Assembly: GCF_046237015.1 (NCBI RefSeq)
Contig: NZ_JBJYIN010000022.1
Span: 12,746-76,745, forward strand
Direction of reading: 5' to 3'
DNA: 64,000 nt
Source of the DNA: JBJYIN01 sp046237015
GTDB lineage: Bacteria > Pseudomonadota > Gammaproteobacteria > Enterobacterales > Enterobacteriaceae
Positions 55,109 through 63,947 of this stretch are shown here, in pieces. Each line of letters opens with the position of its first letter. The first letter of the stretch is position 1. The position numbers and the translations under genes are program-made. The notes beneath the pieces were generated by a model that saw only the letters and a program-made list of their open reading frames with translations, was not told the DNA's origin and searched no databases.

Positions 55109-55403
55109 TTCCCGACCTTATTTTCAGACTTCAGATGCGACTGCTTGCCAAATAGCTCCTGCCAACATAACAAAATTTACGCACTCGGCAATACAAACGA
55201 TTGCCTGGTTAATATGGCAAACACAACACAGCAAAAAGATTTCTGGCGAAAAATATTGCTAAAAGTGTGCATTGCCATACCGTTAATGGACAAAATAAGA
55301 AAAAGTGATATTAAGTACCAAAAATGAGCCGTTAAATAAAAAACTTTTTTATAGAAAAATTTTTAGACGCAAAAGCCCATCCGACCCCGAAACGATTTAA
55401 AAC

Positions 55404-56063
55404 TCACTTAACCACCGTTTTTACGCCGTCTGCTGTCCCGACCAACGCCACATCAGCACCACGATTAGCAAACAGCCCAACGGTCACGACACCCGCGATA
55501 CCATTGATATGATTCTCAACAGCAACGGCATCCATCATGTTCAGATTGTGTACATCCAGAATAATATTGCCATTATCCGTTACCACGCCCTGACGGTACA
55601 CGGGCTGGGCACCCATCTTGGCTAACTCGCGTGCGACGTAAGCCCTGGCCATTGGAATCACTTCAACGGGTAACGGGAATTTGCCCAATACATCGACCTG
55701 TTTCGACGCATCGACGATGCAGACAAACTGGCGAGAAATTGCCGCAATAATTTTTTCGCGTGTAAGCGCGGCGCCACCGCCTTTAATCATTTGCATATGC
55801 CCGTTGATTTCATCTGCGCCGTCCACATACACATCCAGGGAGTCAACGTCATTACAATCAAATACGGGAATTCCCAAACTTTTAAGTTTGGCTGTTGAAG
55901 CATCAGAACTGGATACCGCACCTTTAATCTGATGCTTTATCGAACCCAGTGCATCAATAAAATGAGCAGCGGTCGAACCGGTTCCCACCCCGACAATGGT
56001 GTCAGGACGAACGTAATCCAATGCTGCCCATCCGACTGCTTTTTTCAATTCATCTTGTGTCAT
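55404..56063 (-). CDS. rpiA: Ribose-5-phosphate isomerase A, RpiA
   Basis: RpiA interconverts ribose-5- and ribulose-5-phosphate. The 219-residue protein has GVGTGSTAAHFIDAL at the phosphate site, DGADEINGHMQMIKGGGAALTREKI containing the catalytic aspartates, and the late VTVGLFANRGADVALVG. It is divergent from argP, as in E. coli. Only weak AT-rich hairpin sequence follows its stop. Confidence 0.97.
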   Translation of the reverse strand: MTQDELKKAVGWAALDYVRPDTIVGVGTGSTAAHFIDALGSIKHQIKGAVSSSDASTAKLKSLGIPVFDCNDVDSLDVYVDGADEINGHMQMIKGGGAALTREKIIAAISRQFVCIVDASKQVDVLGKFPLPVEVIPMARAYVARELAKMGAQPVYRQGVVTDNGNIILDVHNLNMMDAVAVENHINGIAGVVTVGLFANRGADVALVGTADGVKTVVK

Positions 56064-56265
56064 AGTTTGTCCACTTTACGTCCATTAATACGAAAAACGG
56101 TGCATATTATAGAGTATGCCTTCTAATAAATAGCGCAAATTCCCTACGTTTTCCGTGCATTATTTCATGAACCGTAAACGGGGAAATAAGATTTCTGCAT
56201 GTCAACACAGCAAAATGTGGCATAGTGAAAAAAAACCGACTTCATTCAGAGGAATACTTACTTCA

Positions 56266-57159
56266 ATGAAACGCCCGGACTATCGAACGCTTCAAGCTCT
56301 GGATGCCGTAATACGTGAGCGGGGCTTTGAACGCGCCGCACAGAAATTGTGCATTACACAATCCGCGGTATCACAACGTATTAAACAGTTGGAAAACCTG
56401 TTTGGTCAGCCGCTACTCGTCAGGACCATTCCGCCACGCCCCACCGAGCAAGGCCAGAAATTACTGGCTCTGCTGCATCAAGTCGAGTTGCTGGAAGAAG
56501 AATGGCTGGGTAATGAAACCAACAGCGATATTCCGTTGCTTTTGTCTCTGGCCGTCAACGCTGACAGTCTGGCTACCTGGCTTTTGCCCGCATTGCAACC
56601 GGTCTTGGTTGATTCCCCTATTCGTCTGAACTTGCAGGTAGAAGATGAAACGCGCACGCAGGAAAGATTGCGGCGTGGTGAAGTGGTCGGTGCAGTAAGT
56701 ATTCAGCCACAGCCGCTACCAAGCTGTCTGGTCGATAAGCTGGGGGCTCTGGATTACCTTTTTGTCGCTTCGCCTTCTTTTGCCGAACGTTACTTCCCAA
56801 ATGGTGTAACACGTTCAGCGCTACTGCGCGCACCAGCGGTCGCGTTCGATCACCTTGACGATATGCATCAGGCATTTCTACAACAAAATTTTGATCTCTC
56901 TCCCGGCAGCGTACCGTGCCATATCGTGAATTCATCAGAAGCCTTCGTGCAATTAGCTCGGCAGGGAACCACCTGCTGTATGATCCCACACCTGCAAATT
57001 GAGAAAGAGTTGAGCAGTAACGAGTTAATTGACCTCACTCCTGGGTTATTTCAACGCCGCATGCTCTATTGGCATCGTTTCGCACCGGAAAGCAGGATGA
57101 TGAGAAAAGTCACTGATGCCCTGCTTGCGCATGGACATCAGGTACTTAGACAATCGTAA
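56266..57159 (+). CDS. argP: ArgP (IciA), LysR-family regulator
   Basis: ArgP activates argO in response to arginine and is antagonised by lysine; it also affects dapB, lysA, gdhA and others in E. coli. The start at ATG 56266 (MKRPDYRTLQALDAVIRERG) gives 297 residues and an N-terminus identical to E. coli; the frame is open to 56155 without family similarity. The helix-turn-helix is at residues 15-40 (FERAAQKLCITQSAVSQRI). The effector domain follows, with NSSEAFVQLARQGTTCCMIP. Its likely target argO is about 1 kb away. Confidence 0.97.
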   Translation: MKRPDYRTLQALDAVIRERGFERAAQKLCITQSAVSQRIKQLENLFGQPLLVRTIPPRPTEQGQKLLALLHQVELLEEEWLGNETNSDIPLLLSLAVNADSLATWLLPALQPVLVDSPIRLNLQVEDETRTQERLRRGEVVGAVSIQPQPLPSCLVDKLGALDYLFVASPSFAERYFPNGVTRSALLRAPAVAFDHLDDMHQAFLQQNFDLSPGSVPCHIVNSSEAFVQLARQGTTCCMIPHLQIEKELSSNELIDLTPGLFQRRMLYWHRFAPESRMMRKVTDALLAHGHQVLRQS

Positions 57160-57177
57160 AGGCGTCTTGATCGTGCG

Positions 57178-57903
57178 CTATGGGTTGCGCTGTAATTCAA
57201 ATACCACATCAACCTGATCGTCAAAGTGAATCGTCTGCTGCTCATACGTTTGGGCAGCGTCACTTTGTACCGCAGCCTCGGCCGTTTTAAACATTCTGGC
57301 CATTGGCATAGGTTGATAGTTAGCGACGTGGTAACGGATGCTATAGATCGGCCCCAGTTTAGCGTTGAAGCCCTGAGCTAAAGACTGCGCCTGTGTAGTT
57401 GCCTGCTCTATCGCTTTTTTACGTGCCTCTTCACGGTAGCTTTCTGGGTTTACAACCCCCAAATCAACCGTGCGGATTTCATTCAGTCCTGCTTTCAGCG
57501 CGCCATCCAAGAGTTCATTCAGCTTATCCAACTGCCGCAAAGTGACTTCCACCTGCCGTACCGCCCGATAGCCTTTCAGAACAGAGCCGCCCGTTTTCAG
57601 ATAATCATATTCAGGCTGCGTGCGTAAGTTGGCTGCGCTGATGTCTTTCTTCTCAATACCATTTTTTCCCAGGAAATCAAAATATTGAGCAACACGTGCA
57701 TCAACCTGCTTTTTTGCATCGGCTGCATCTTTTGATGATACGCTCACCTCGATAGCCAGACGGGCCATATCAGGGGTAGCGTCAACGCTAGACGTGCCAG
57801 ACGTAACAATATGCGGGCCATCCGGCAATTCTGCCGCTTGAATCGCCAGCGGTAATGAACCGAACCCCACCATCGCAGCTAATGCTAATACTTTCAGCTT
57901 CAC
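57178..57903 (-). CDS. yggE: SIMPL-domain periplasmic protein (YggE)
   Basis: YggE is a SIMPL/DUF541 protein linked in E. coli to lower oxidative stress; its mechanism is unknown. The 241 residues have a signal peptide of about 23 (ending LAIQA before AELPDGPHIVTSG). The SIMPL fold follows: DMARLAIEVSVSSKDAADAK, the KGYRAVRQVEVTLRQLDKL strand, and KAIEQATTQAQSLAQGFNAKLG. It is convergent with argP and lies between argP and argO, the same local order as in E. coli. Confidence 0.92.
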   Translation of the reverse strand: MKLKVLALAAMVGFGSLPLAIQAAELPDGPHIVTSGTSSVDATPDMARLAIEVSVSSKDAADAKKQVDARVAQYFDFLGKNGIEKKDISAANLRTQPEYDYLKTGGSVLKGYRAVRQVEVTLRQLDKLNELLDGALKAGLNEIRTVDLGVVNPESYREEARKKAIEQATTQAQSLAQGFNAKLGPIYSIRYHVANYQPMPMARMFKTAEAAVQSDAAQTYEQQTIHFDDQVDVVFELQRNP

Positions 57904-58154
57904 AGTCTCTCCTTTATTTCTCTCTTATCGCTAAAGGCCAGATGGCTTATTAGCACAACCAGCAAACGCTATCGGACACTGCCGACAACCCATTTACTGC
58001 ATTGGTAAACCATACTTATTGATAAAAATAGGCACAGGCAAATAATAGATTGCAGCAGCCACCATAGCGTAGCGCTGCCACAACAAAATATAGGTGAATT
58101 CCTGAAAATAGGGGAAGAAAGTACTGTGGAAAAGGCGTCAAACAGGCTTATCGA

Positions 58155-58766
58155 TTACCAACCATGACGAGCCAATTGGATCGCGATCCCCCACATCACT
58201 ACGCCAACAAACAAATTAATGATTCGTTGTGAACGGGGTCGATTTAGCCAGGGAGCAAGCCAGGCAGCCAGTAGCGCCAGTGAAAAAAACCAGGTAAACG
58301 AGGCGACAATCGTTCCAATGGCAAACCAGCTACGTGCCCCTGTACCGAACTGACTCCCCACACTTCCCAGAACAACAAACGTATCCAGATAGACATGCGG
58401 GTTGAGCCAGGTCACAGCCAGCATGGTCACAATAATACGCCAGCGACTCTGCTTCATGATCTCTGCATCGGCGAGCGATATGTTTTTACTGAAAGCGGTC
58501 TTCATCGCCCCCCAACCATACCACAATAAAAACGCGACACCGCCCCAGGTGACCATCGCCATCAGTAACGAAGATTGGCTCAGTAAAGCGCTTCCGCCAA
58601 AAATACCCGCACAAATCAGTACCACGTCGCTGAGCGAACACAGTAACGCGATCATCAAATGATACTGGCGACGGATCCCCTGATTCATCACGAAGGCATT
58701 CTGCGGCCCTAGGGGTAAAATCATTGCCGCACCGAGTAGAAAACCTTGTAAAAATACAGCTAACAT
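58155..58766 (-). CDS. argO: ArgO, arginine exporter
   Basis: ArgO (LysE family) exports L-arginine and is activated by ArgP. The start at 58766 (MLAVFLQGFLLGAAMILPLGPQNAF), with AGAGGAAC upstream, gives 203 residues. The frame is open 40 codons further, but without family similarity. There are about six hydrophobic segments, with conserved NQGIRRQYHLMIALLCSLSD and TWLNPHVYLDTFVVLG. It is slightly shorter at the C-terminus than E. coli ArgO (211). Upstream is the mscS terminator region. Confidence 0.94.
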   Translation of the reverse strand: MLAVFLQGFLLGAAMILPLGPQNAFVMNQGIRRQYHLMIALLCSLSDVVLICAGIFGGSALLSQSSLLMAMVTWGGVAFLLWYGWGAMKTAFSKNISLADAEIMKQSRWRIIVTMLAVTWLNPHVYLDTFVVLGSVGSQFGTGARSWFAIGTIVASFTWFFSLALLAAWLAPWLNRPRSQRIINLFVGVVMWGIAIQLARHGW

Positions 58767-58985
58767 TTTGTTCCTCTTATAAAAAACGCTGAGCATATTT
58801 CTCAACGTCACAGCATGACAACCAGCAGCGGCAATAAACAGACGGCCAAAGCCTGCCAGAGCCCATTCAACGGTTGCATCATACAAAGAGAAAAATATTA
58901 GATGAAATGGATGTTTCTAATCATTCATTAGAAATGCTAATAAGGAAGTCGTGGACATGCTCTGATCGAACGCTATAACGCAATC

Positions 58986-59012
58986 ATCCGAGAGAATAGA
59001 AGACTCTCGGAT
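58986..59012. terminator. Hairpin after mscS
   Basis: A 9-bp perfect stem (ATCCGAGAG / CTCTCGGAT) with a nine-base loop lies 15 bp after the mscS stop. The T run is poor. Confidence 0.6.
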
Positions 59013-59026
59013 AATTATTCGAGCGG

Positions 59027-59881
59027 TTAGTTTGTTAACTCGTTCTCGACATGGTGAAGATGTACATCCATCTGAGGATAGGGAATCCCGATACGGTGCT
59101 CATCCAGTACACGTTTAAAACTTTCCAACAGATCCCAGTACACCACCTGTGCATCTCCGTTAGTTGTCCACACTTGAACAACAAAATTCAGTGATGACGC
59201 CGCCATTTCGTTCAGACGAATGGTCACACCTTTACTGTGCTGAATGCGTTTGTCTGCGGCGATAATATCGCCTAGCAACGTTTTTACGACATCAATGTCT
59301 GCACTATACGCCACGCCAACAATAATCTCGGTACGGCGATCCGGCTCACGTGAGCTATTAATGATATTACCCGCAATCACTTTGCCATTTGGCACCACAA
59401 TAATTTTGCCATCAGCCGTTCGTAGCGTGGTGGAAAAAATTTGTACTTGGGTAACAGTGCCCGCAACACCACCAAGATCGACCCATTCCCCAATGCGAAA
59501 AGGGCGAAAAGTCACCAGTAACACGCCAGCGGCAAAATTCGCCAGCGAACCCTGCAATGCCAAACCTACAGCCAACCCCGCGGCACCCAACACGGCAATC
59601 ACCGATGCTGTTTGTACCCCTACACGGCTGAGCACCGCAATCAGCGTAAAAGCAATAATGCCGTAACGCACCAGAGCAGAAAGGAAATCGGCCACCGTTG
59701 AGTCAATAGAACGACTCAGCAGTAATTTATTCAATGTTCCCGAGACAAATCGCGCAATAACGAGCCCGACAATCAACGTCAGCAATGCGGCAACAATATT
59801 CACCGCATACTGTATAAGTATATCCTGATGGCTCACTAACCATCCCGTCGCTTGTTCCACACCAACATTTAGTTCTTCCAC
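59027..59881 (-). CDS. mscS: MscS, small-conductance mechanosensitive channel
   Basis: MscS opens under membrane tension to release solutes after osmotic downshock. The 284-residue protein has three hydrophobic helices. The pore helix TM3 carries the Gly/Ala pattern AAGLAVGLALQGSLANFAAGV near residues 98-118. The beta domain (FRIGEWVDLGGVAGTVTQVQIFST, VPNGKVIAGNI) and the cytoplasmic cage follow. It lies between argO and fbaA, as in E. coli. Confidence 0.97.
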   Translation of the reverse strand: MEELNVGVEQATGWLVSHQDILIQYAVNIVAALLTLIVGLVIARFVSGTLNKLLLSRSIDSTVADFLSALVRYGIIAFTLIAVLSRVGVQTASVIAVLGAAGLAVGLALQGSLANFAAGVLLVTFRPFRIGEWVDLGGVAGTVTQVQIFSTTLRTADGKIIVVPNGKVIAGNIINSSREPDRRTEIIVGVAYSADIDVVKTLLGDIIAADKRIQHSKGVTIRLNEMAASSLNFVVQVWTTNGDAQVVYWDLLESFKRVLDEHRIGIPYPQMDVHLHHVENELTN

Positions 59882-59982
59882 TTAACCTCTCCTGTTTTTT
59901 GCTCGCTATCGAAACGATCTCGTTATCAAAACAATCTCGTTATCAAGACAATAGCGTTCACACCAAAACCGCAACCTACGGA

Positions 59983-60009
59983 TAAAATTAAGGCTCCCAC
60001 AGGAGCCTT
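59983..60009 (-). terminator. fbaA terminator
   Basis: On the minus strand an AAGGCTCC / GGAGCCTT stem with a four-base loop is followed by AATTTT, about 26 bp after the fbaA stop. Confidence 0.85.
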
Positions 60010-60035
60010 GATAAATGAACCCTCAAGAATCTTAG

Positions 60036-61112
60036 TTAAAGAACGTCAACCGCGTTCAGTTCTTTGAAGGCTTTTTCTAAACGTACCACCATGGTGTTTT
60101 GTGCAGCACGCAGCCACGCACGTGGATCGTAGTATTTTTTGTTAGGCTTATCAGCACCTTCCGGGTTGCCCAACTGCCCTTGCAGGTAATGTTCGTTTTT
60201 CTGATAGTAGTGCAGGATACCTTCCCATGTAGCCCATTGGGTATCGGTATCGATGTTCATTTTAACCACACCATAGCCGACAGCTTCTTTAATCTCTTCA
60301 GCAGAAGAACCGGAGCCACCGTGGAACACAAAGTCGAGGCTATTGTGAGGAAGGTTATATTTCTCAGACACATAATCCTGAGAATTACGTAGAATTTTCG
60401 GCGTCAGTTGTACGTTGCCCGGCTTGTAAACACCGTGAACGTTACCGAAGGAAGCCGCAATCGTAATGCGTGGGCTGATAGCGCTCAGTTTTTCGTAAGC
60501 GTAAGCGACATCTTCCGGTTGGGTGTATAACGCAGAATTATCCAGATGGCTATTATCTACACCATCTTCTTCACCGCCAGTACAGCCTAATTCAATTTCC
60601 AGCGTCATATCCAGCTTGGCCATACGTGCCAGATACTTACTGCAAATCTCAATGTTTTCTTCTAATGACTCTTCTGACAGGTCGATCATATGTGAAGAGA
60701 ACAGAGGTTTGCCCGTTGCAGCGAAATGTTTTTCCCCTGCATCCAACAGGCCATCCAACCACGGCAGCAGTTTCTTAGCGCAATGGTCAGTATGCAGAAT
60801 AACCGGCACACCGTAGTGTTCAGCCATCTGATGAACATGGTGAGCACCAGAAATCGCACCCAAAATTGCCGCCTGCTGGCCTTCGACTTTCAGACCTTTA
60901 CCCGCGATAAATGCAGCACCACCGTTAGAAAACTGCACGATAACCGGCGCACGCACTTTGGCTGCGGCTTCCAGCACAGAGTTGATTGAGTCGTTACCGA
61001 CACAGTTCACTGCTGGCAAAGCAAATTTGTTTTCTTTTGCTACTGCGAAAACTTTCTGAACGTCATCACCAGTGATGACACCAGGTTTTACGAAATCAAA
61101 AATTTTAGACAT
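60036..61112 (-). CDS. fbaA: Fructose-bisphosphate aldolase class II, FbaA
   Basis: FbaA is the zinc-dependent aldolase of glycolysis and gluconeogenesis. The 358-residue protein shows HTDHCAKKLLPW with the catalytic aspartate and a zinc histidine. It also has ELGCTGGEEDGVDNSHL, ASFGNVHGVYKPG with another zinc histidine, and LDFVFHGGSGSS. It is the last gene of epd-pgk-fbaA, 127 bp after pgk; the spacer contains an AGCTACTC / GAGTAGCT hairpin. Confidence 0.98.
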   Translation of the reverse strand: MSKIFDFVKPGVITGDDVQKVFAVAKENKFALPAVNCVGNDSINSVLEAAAKVRAPVIVQFSNGGAAFIAGKGLKVEGQQAAILGAISGAHHVHQMAEHYGVPVILHTDHCAKKLLPWLDGLLDAGEKHFAATGKPLFSSHMIDLSEESLEENIEICSKYLARMAKLDMTLEIELGCTGGEEDGVDNSHLDNSALYTQPEDVAYAYEKLSAISPRITIAASFGNVHGVYKPGNVQLTPKILRNSQDYVSEKYNLPHNSLDFVFHGGSGSSAEEIKEAVGYGVVKMNIDTDTQWATWEGILHYYQKNEHYLQGQLGNPEGADKPNKKYYDPRAWLRAAQNTMVVRLEKAFKELNAVDVL

Positions 61113-61239
61113 GTTACGTGTCCTGTTTCGTTGGCCGTGGAGGGTTAGAGAAATCGATGTTTAAATCGACAAGCTACTCCGGCATCGCCTGCCAGAGTAG
61201 CTGAAGCGGCGGTAATTAGATTACACCCCGCTTAAAACA

Positions 61240-62403
61240 TTACTGTCTGGCACGTTCTTCCAGCATGACAACCGCTGGCAGTTTTTTCCCTTCGACGAAT
61301 TCAAGGAAAGCGCCGCCACCAGTAGAAATGTAGGATATTTGGTCAGCAATACCAAACAGATCAATCGCAGCCAGTGTGTCACCACCACCAGCAATAGAGA
61401 AGGCATCGCTTTCAGCAATGGCTCTGGCAACAATCTCAGTACCTTTGCGGAAGTTCGGGAATTCGAATACGCCGACAGGACCATTCCATAGGATCGTTTT
61501 GGCGTTTTTCAGAATTTCAGCCAAACGTTCTGCAGAAACGTCACCCAGATCCAGAATCTGTTCTTCGTCCTTGATGGCAGTAACAGATTTCAACGTCGCC
61601 GTTGCCGTTTCAGAGAACTCAGACGCAACACGAACATCGCTAGGAACCGGAATATCGCAAGTTTCCAGCAATTTTTTCGCTTCTGGAATCAGATCCGCTT
61701 CGTACAGTGATTTGCCCACATTGTGGCCTTGAGCAGCAACAAACGTGTTGGCAATACCACCACCAACAATCAGTTGATCCGCTATTTTGGACAGGGAATC
61801 CAGTACTGTCAGTTTGGTTGAAACTTTGGAGCCACCGACAATAGCGACCATTGGACGAGCAGGGTTACCCAGTGCTTTGCCCAACGCATCCAGCTCGCCA
61901 GACAACAGCGGGCCAGCACACGCGATCGGTGCGAACTTACCTACGCCATGAGTCGACGCCTGAGCACGGTGGGCCGTGCCGAACGCATCCATGACATACA
62001 CATCACACAAAGCTGCATATTTCTTGGACAGAACTTCGTCGTCTTTTTTCTCGCCTTTATTAAAACGAACGTTTTCCAGCACAACGAGCTCACCCTCTGC
62101 AACATCAACGCCGTCCAGATAATCCTTGGCCAGACGTACCGGAGAGGAAAGTTTTTCTTTCAGATAGTTAACTACCGGCAACAGGGAAAACTCTTCGTTA
62201 TATTCCCCTTCTGTTGGACGTCCCAGATGGGAAGTCACCATCACGCGAGCGCCCTGTTTCAGGGCCAGCTCGATGGTTGGCAGAGAAGCGCGGATACGCG
62301 CGTCAGACGTCACTTTACCTTCTTTTACTGGAACGTTCAGATCCGAACGGATCAGCACACGTTTTCCAGCCAGATCCAGATCGGTCATCTTAATTACAGA
62401 CAT
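61240..62403 (-). CDS. pgk: Phosphoglycerate kinase, Pgk
   Basis: Pgk transfers phosphate from 1,3-bisphosphoglycerate to ADP. The start at 62403 (MSVIKMTDLDLAGKRVLIRSD), with AGAGGA upstream, gives 387 residues; the frame is open 16 codons further without family match. Motifs: RSDLNVPVKEGKVTSDARIRA, TSHLGRPTEG, VMDAFGTAHRAQAST, VGGSKVSTKL, and the nucleotide-binding SIAGGGDTLAAI with YISTGGGAFLEF. It lies 72 bp after epd. Confidence 0.98.
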   Translation of the reverse strand: MSVIKMTDLDLAGKRVLIRSDLNVPVKEGKVTSDARIRASLPTIELALKQGARVMVTSHLGRPTEGEYNEEFSLLPVVNYLKEKLSSPVRLAKDYLDGVDVAEGELVVLENVRFNKGEKKDDEVLSKKYAALCDVYVMDAFGTAHRAQASTHGVGKFAPIACAGPLLSGELDALGKALGNPARPMVAIVGGSKVSTKLTVLDSLSKIADQLIVGGGIANTFVAAQGHNVGKSLYEADLIPEAKKLLETCDIPVPSDVRVASEFSETATATLKSVTAIKDEEQILDLGDVSAERLAEILKNAKTILWNGPVGVFEFPNFRKGTEIVARAIAESDAFSIAGGGDTLAAIDLFGIADQISYISTGGGAFLEFVEGKKLPAVVMLEERARQ

Positions 62404-62475
62404 GGTGAATCCTCTTGTTGATTCTCTTTTAAAGTCGCTTGAGCGAGACATTGATCCCTGATCAACACCGTCGTA

Positions 62476-63492
62476 CTAGAAACCGCAGGCTGCCATCGCC
62501 CGTGTTGTATCCAACATTCGGTTGGCAAAACCCCATTCATTGTCGCACCAGACCAGTGTTTTAATCAGATGCTGACCACTGACCCGAGTCTGTGTGCCAT
62601 CAACAATAGCACTGTGTGGATCATGGTTAAAATCGGCCGAAACTAACGGCAATTCGGTATAGTCAACTATACCACGAAATGATTCATGCGCTGATTTTTG
62701 CAATAATGCATTAATTTCATTTACATTTACTGCGGTTTTTACACTAACGCTTAAATCAATCGCCGTCACATTGATCGTAGGAACGCGGACTGATATCGCT
62801 TCAAAACGATCGAGAAACTGCGGAAAAATTCGCGTGATCCCAGCAGAAAGTTTGGTATCCACGGGGATGATAGAATGACTGGCCGCGCGAGTACGTCGAA
62901 GATCGTGGTGATACGCATCAATGACTGGCTGATCGTTCATTGAGGAATGGATGGTGGTGACCGTTCCGTTCTCAATCCCAAAGGCATCATCCAACAGCTT
63001 GATGATAGGTATAATGCAATTCGTTGTGCAGGAGGCATTGGAAACGATACGATGCTCGGCTTTGAGTTGTTGATGATTCACGCCAAATACCACCGTTGCA
63101 TCTAAATCCGACGTTCCCGGATGCGAAAACAGGACCTTTTTCGCTCCTGCCGCTAAATGCGCTTCACCGTCAGCACGACTGCCATAAACACCACTACAAT
63201 CCAATACGATATCAACACCTAATTCACGCCAGGGTAGCGGTTCAACGTCCGCCTGATGCAGCAGACGAATACAATCGTCTCCCACATATAATTGGTCACA
63301 CTCTTGGCGGATATCCCAAGGGAAACGACCATGGCTCGAATCGTATTTAAGCAAATGAGCAATACCTTCGGCACTCGCGAGTTCATTAATAGCCACAACG
63401 CTAATTTCTGCCCGGCGGCCTGACTCATACAGCGCACGTAAAACACTACGACCAATTCGCCCAAAACCGTTTATTGCAATACGGACCGTCAT
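62476..63492 (-). CDS. epd: Erythrose-4-phosphate dehydrogenase, Epd
   Basis: Epd (GapB) oxidises erythrose-4-phosphate to 4-phosphoerythronate for pyridoxal phosphate synthesis, so it feeds the pathway that PdxA serves at the other end of this window. The 338-residue GAPDH-like protein has the NAD loop INGFGRIGRSVLRAL, the catalytic cysteine in SNASCTTNCIIP, and WCDNEWGFANRMLDT at the C-terminus. It is the first gene of epd-pgk-fbaA. Confidence 0.97.
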   Translation of the reverse strand: MTVRIAINGFGRIGRSVLRALYESGRRAEISVVAINELASAEGIAHLLKYDSSHGRFPWDIRQECDQLYVGDDCIRLLHQADVEPLPWRELGVDIVLDCSGVYGSRADGEAHLAAGAKKVLFSHPGTSDLDATVVFGVNHQQLKAEHRIVSNASCTTNCIIPIIKLLDDAFGIENGTVTTIHSSMNDQPVIDAYHHDLRRTRAASHSIIPVDTKLSAGITRIFPQFLDRFEAISVRVPTINVTAIDLSVSVKTAVNVNEINALLQKSAHESFRGIVDYTELPLVSADFNHDPHSAIVDGTQTRVSGQHLIKTLVWCDNEWGFANRMLDTTRAMAACGF

Positions 63493-63643
63493 GAAATTCT
63501 CTGTGTCATTGTGATCGTGCCATCATCATAGAATATCCCCTTCTTACATCAAGTGCGGCGTTGTTAGCTACAACGCTACTCTGTTGGGCATGGTCTGTAT
63601 GTTATGCCAGCAATCCTCTCCAGGAAGGTCGCTAATATTAGAA

Positions 63644-63657
63644 CTGAAACGCTTCAG
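63644..63657 (-). promoter_or_regulatory. Cra (FruR) operator upstream of epd
   Basis: CTGAAACGCTTCAG is a near-palindrome that fits the Cra consensus TGAAACGTTTCA at 11 of 12 core bases. It is about 150 bp upstream of the epd ATG. Cra control of epd-pgk-fbaA is known in E. coli. Confidence 0.65.
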
Positions 63658-63729
63658 CCAGCATAAACGAATTAAAGTACAAAAGAAATATTCTCGCTCA
63701 GCACACGTCTGAAGAGTGACCCATGTCAT

Positions 63730-63756
63730 AAAAAACGTCAGCTCGGTCGCTGACGG
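63730..63756 (-). terminator. Terminator upstream of epd
   Basis: On the minus strand a CGTCAG / CTGACG stem is followed by six Ts. It would end a transcript arriving from the right; in enterobacteria tktA usually lies upstream of epd in this orientation. Confidence 0.75.
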
Positions 63757-63947
63757 CTAAATGATGCCCTTCTCAATCCTTTCTGCAATATTGGGGAGAA
63801 AATCTATGGTCCCCACCATTTTTGCAACACTGATTTTTGATTGATGTTGGCTGCTTAAATCTATCCGGCGTCATTATGGGCATGGATGCCCGCGCCTCGA
63901 TGAGTTCCGCACCTGATTTGCCTAAAAAACCGCTCGGCTTCAGAGAG
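63757..63947 (-). other. Unassigned sequence next to the IS4 edge
   Basis: On the minus strand a frame is open from the IS boundary (63947) to a stop at 63861-63863, 28 codons (LSEAERFFRQIRCGTH ...). A second, in another frame, runs to a stop at 63757-63759 and contains KMVGTIDFLPNIAERIEKG. Both look coding-like, but neither has a start or a recognised family. They may be the tail of a gene or mobile element disrupted by the insertion. Confidence 0.3.

Noticed and set aside
55145..55327. Plus-strand frame of 60 codons between serA and rpiA
   Set aside because: AT-rich, no ribosome site, no recognisable protein; more likely the serA promoter region.
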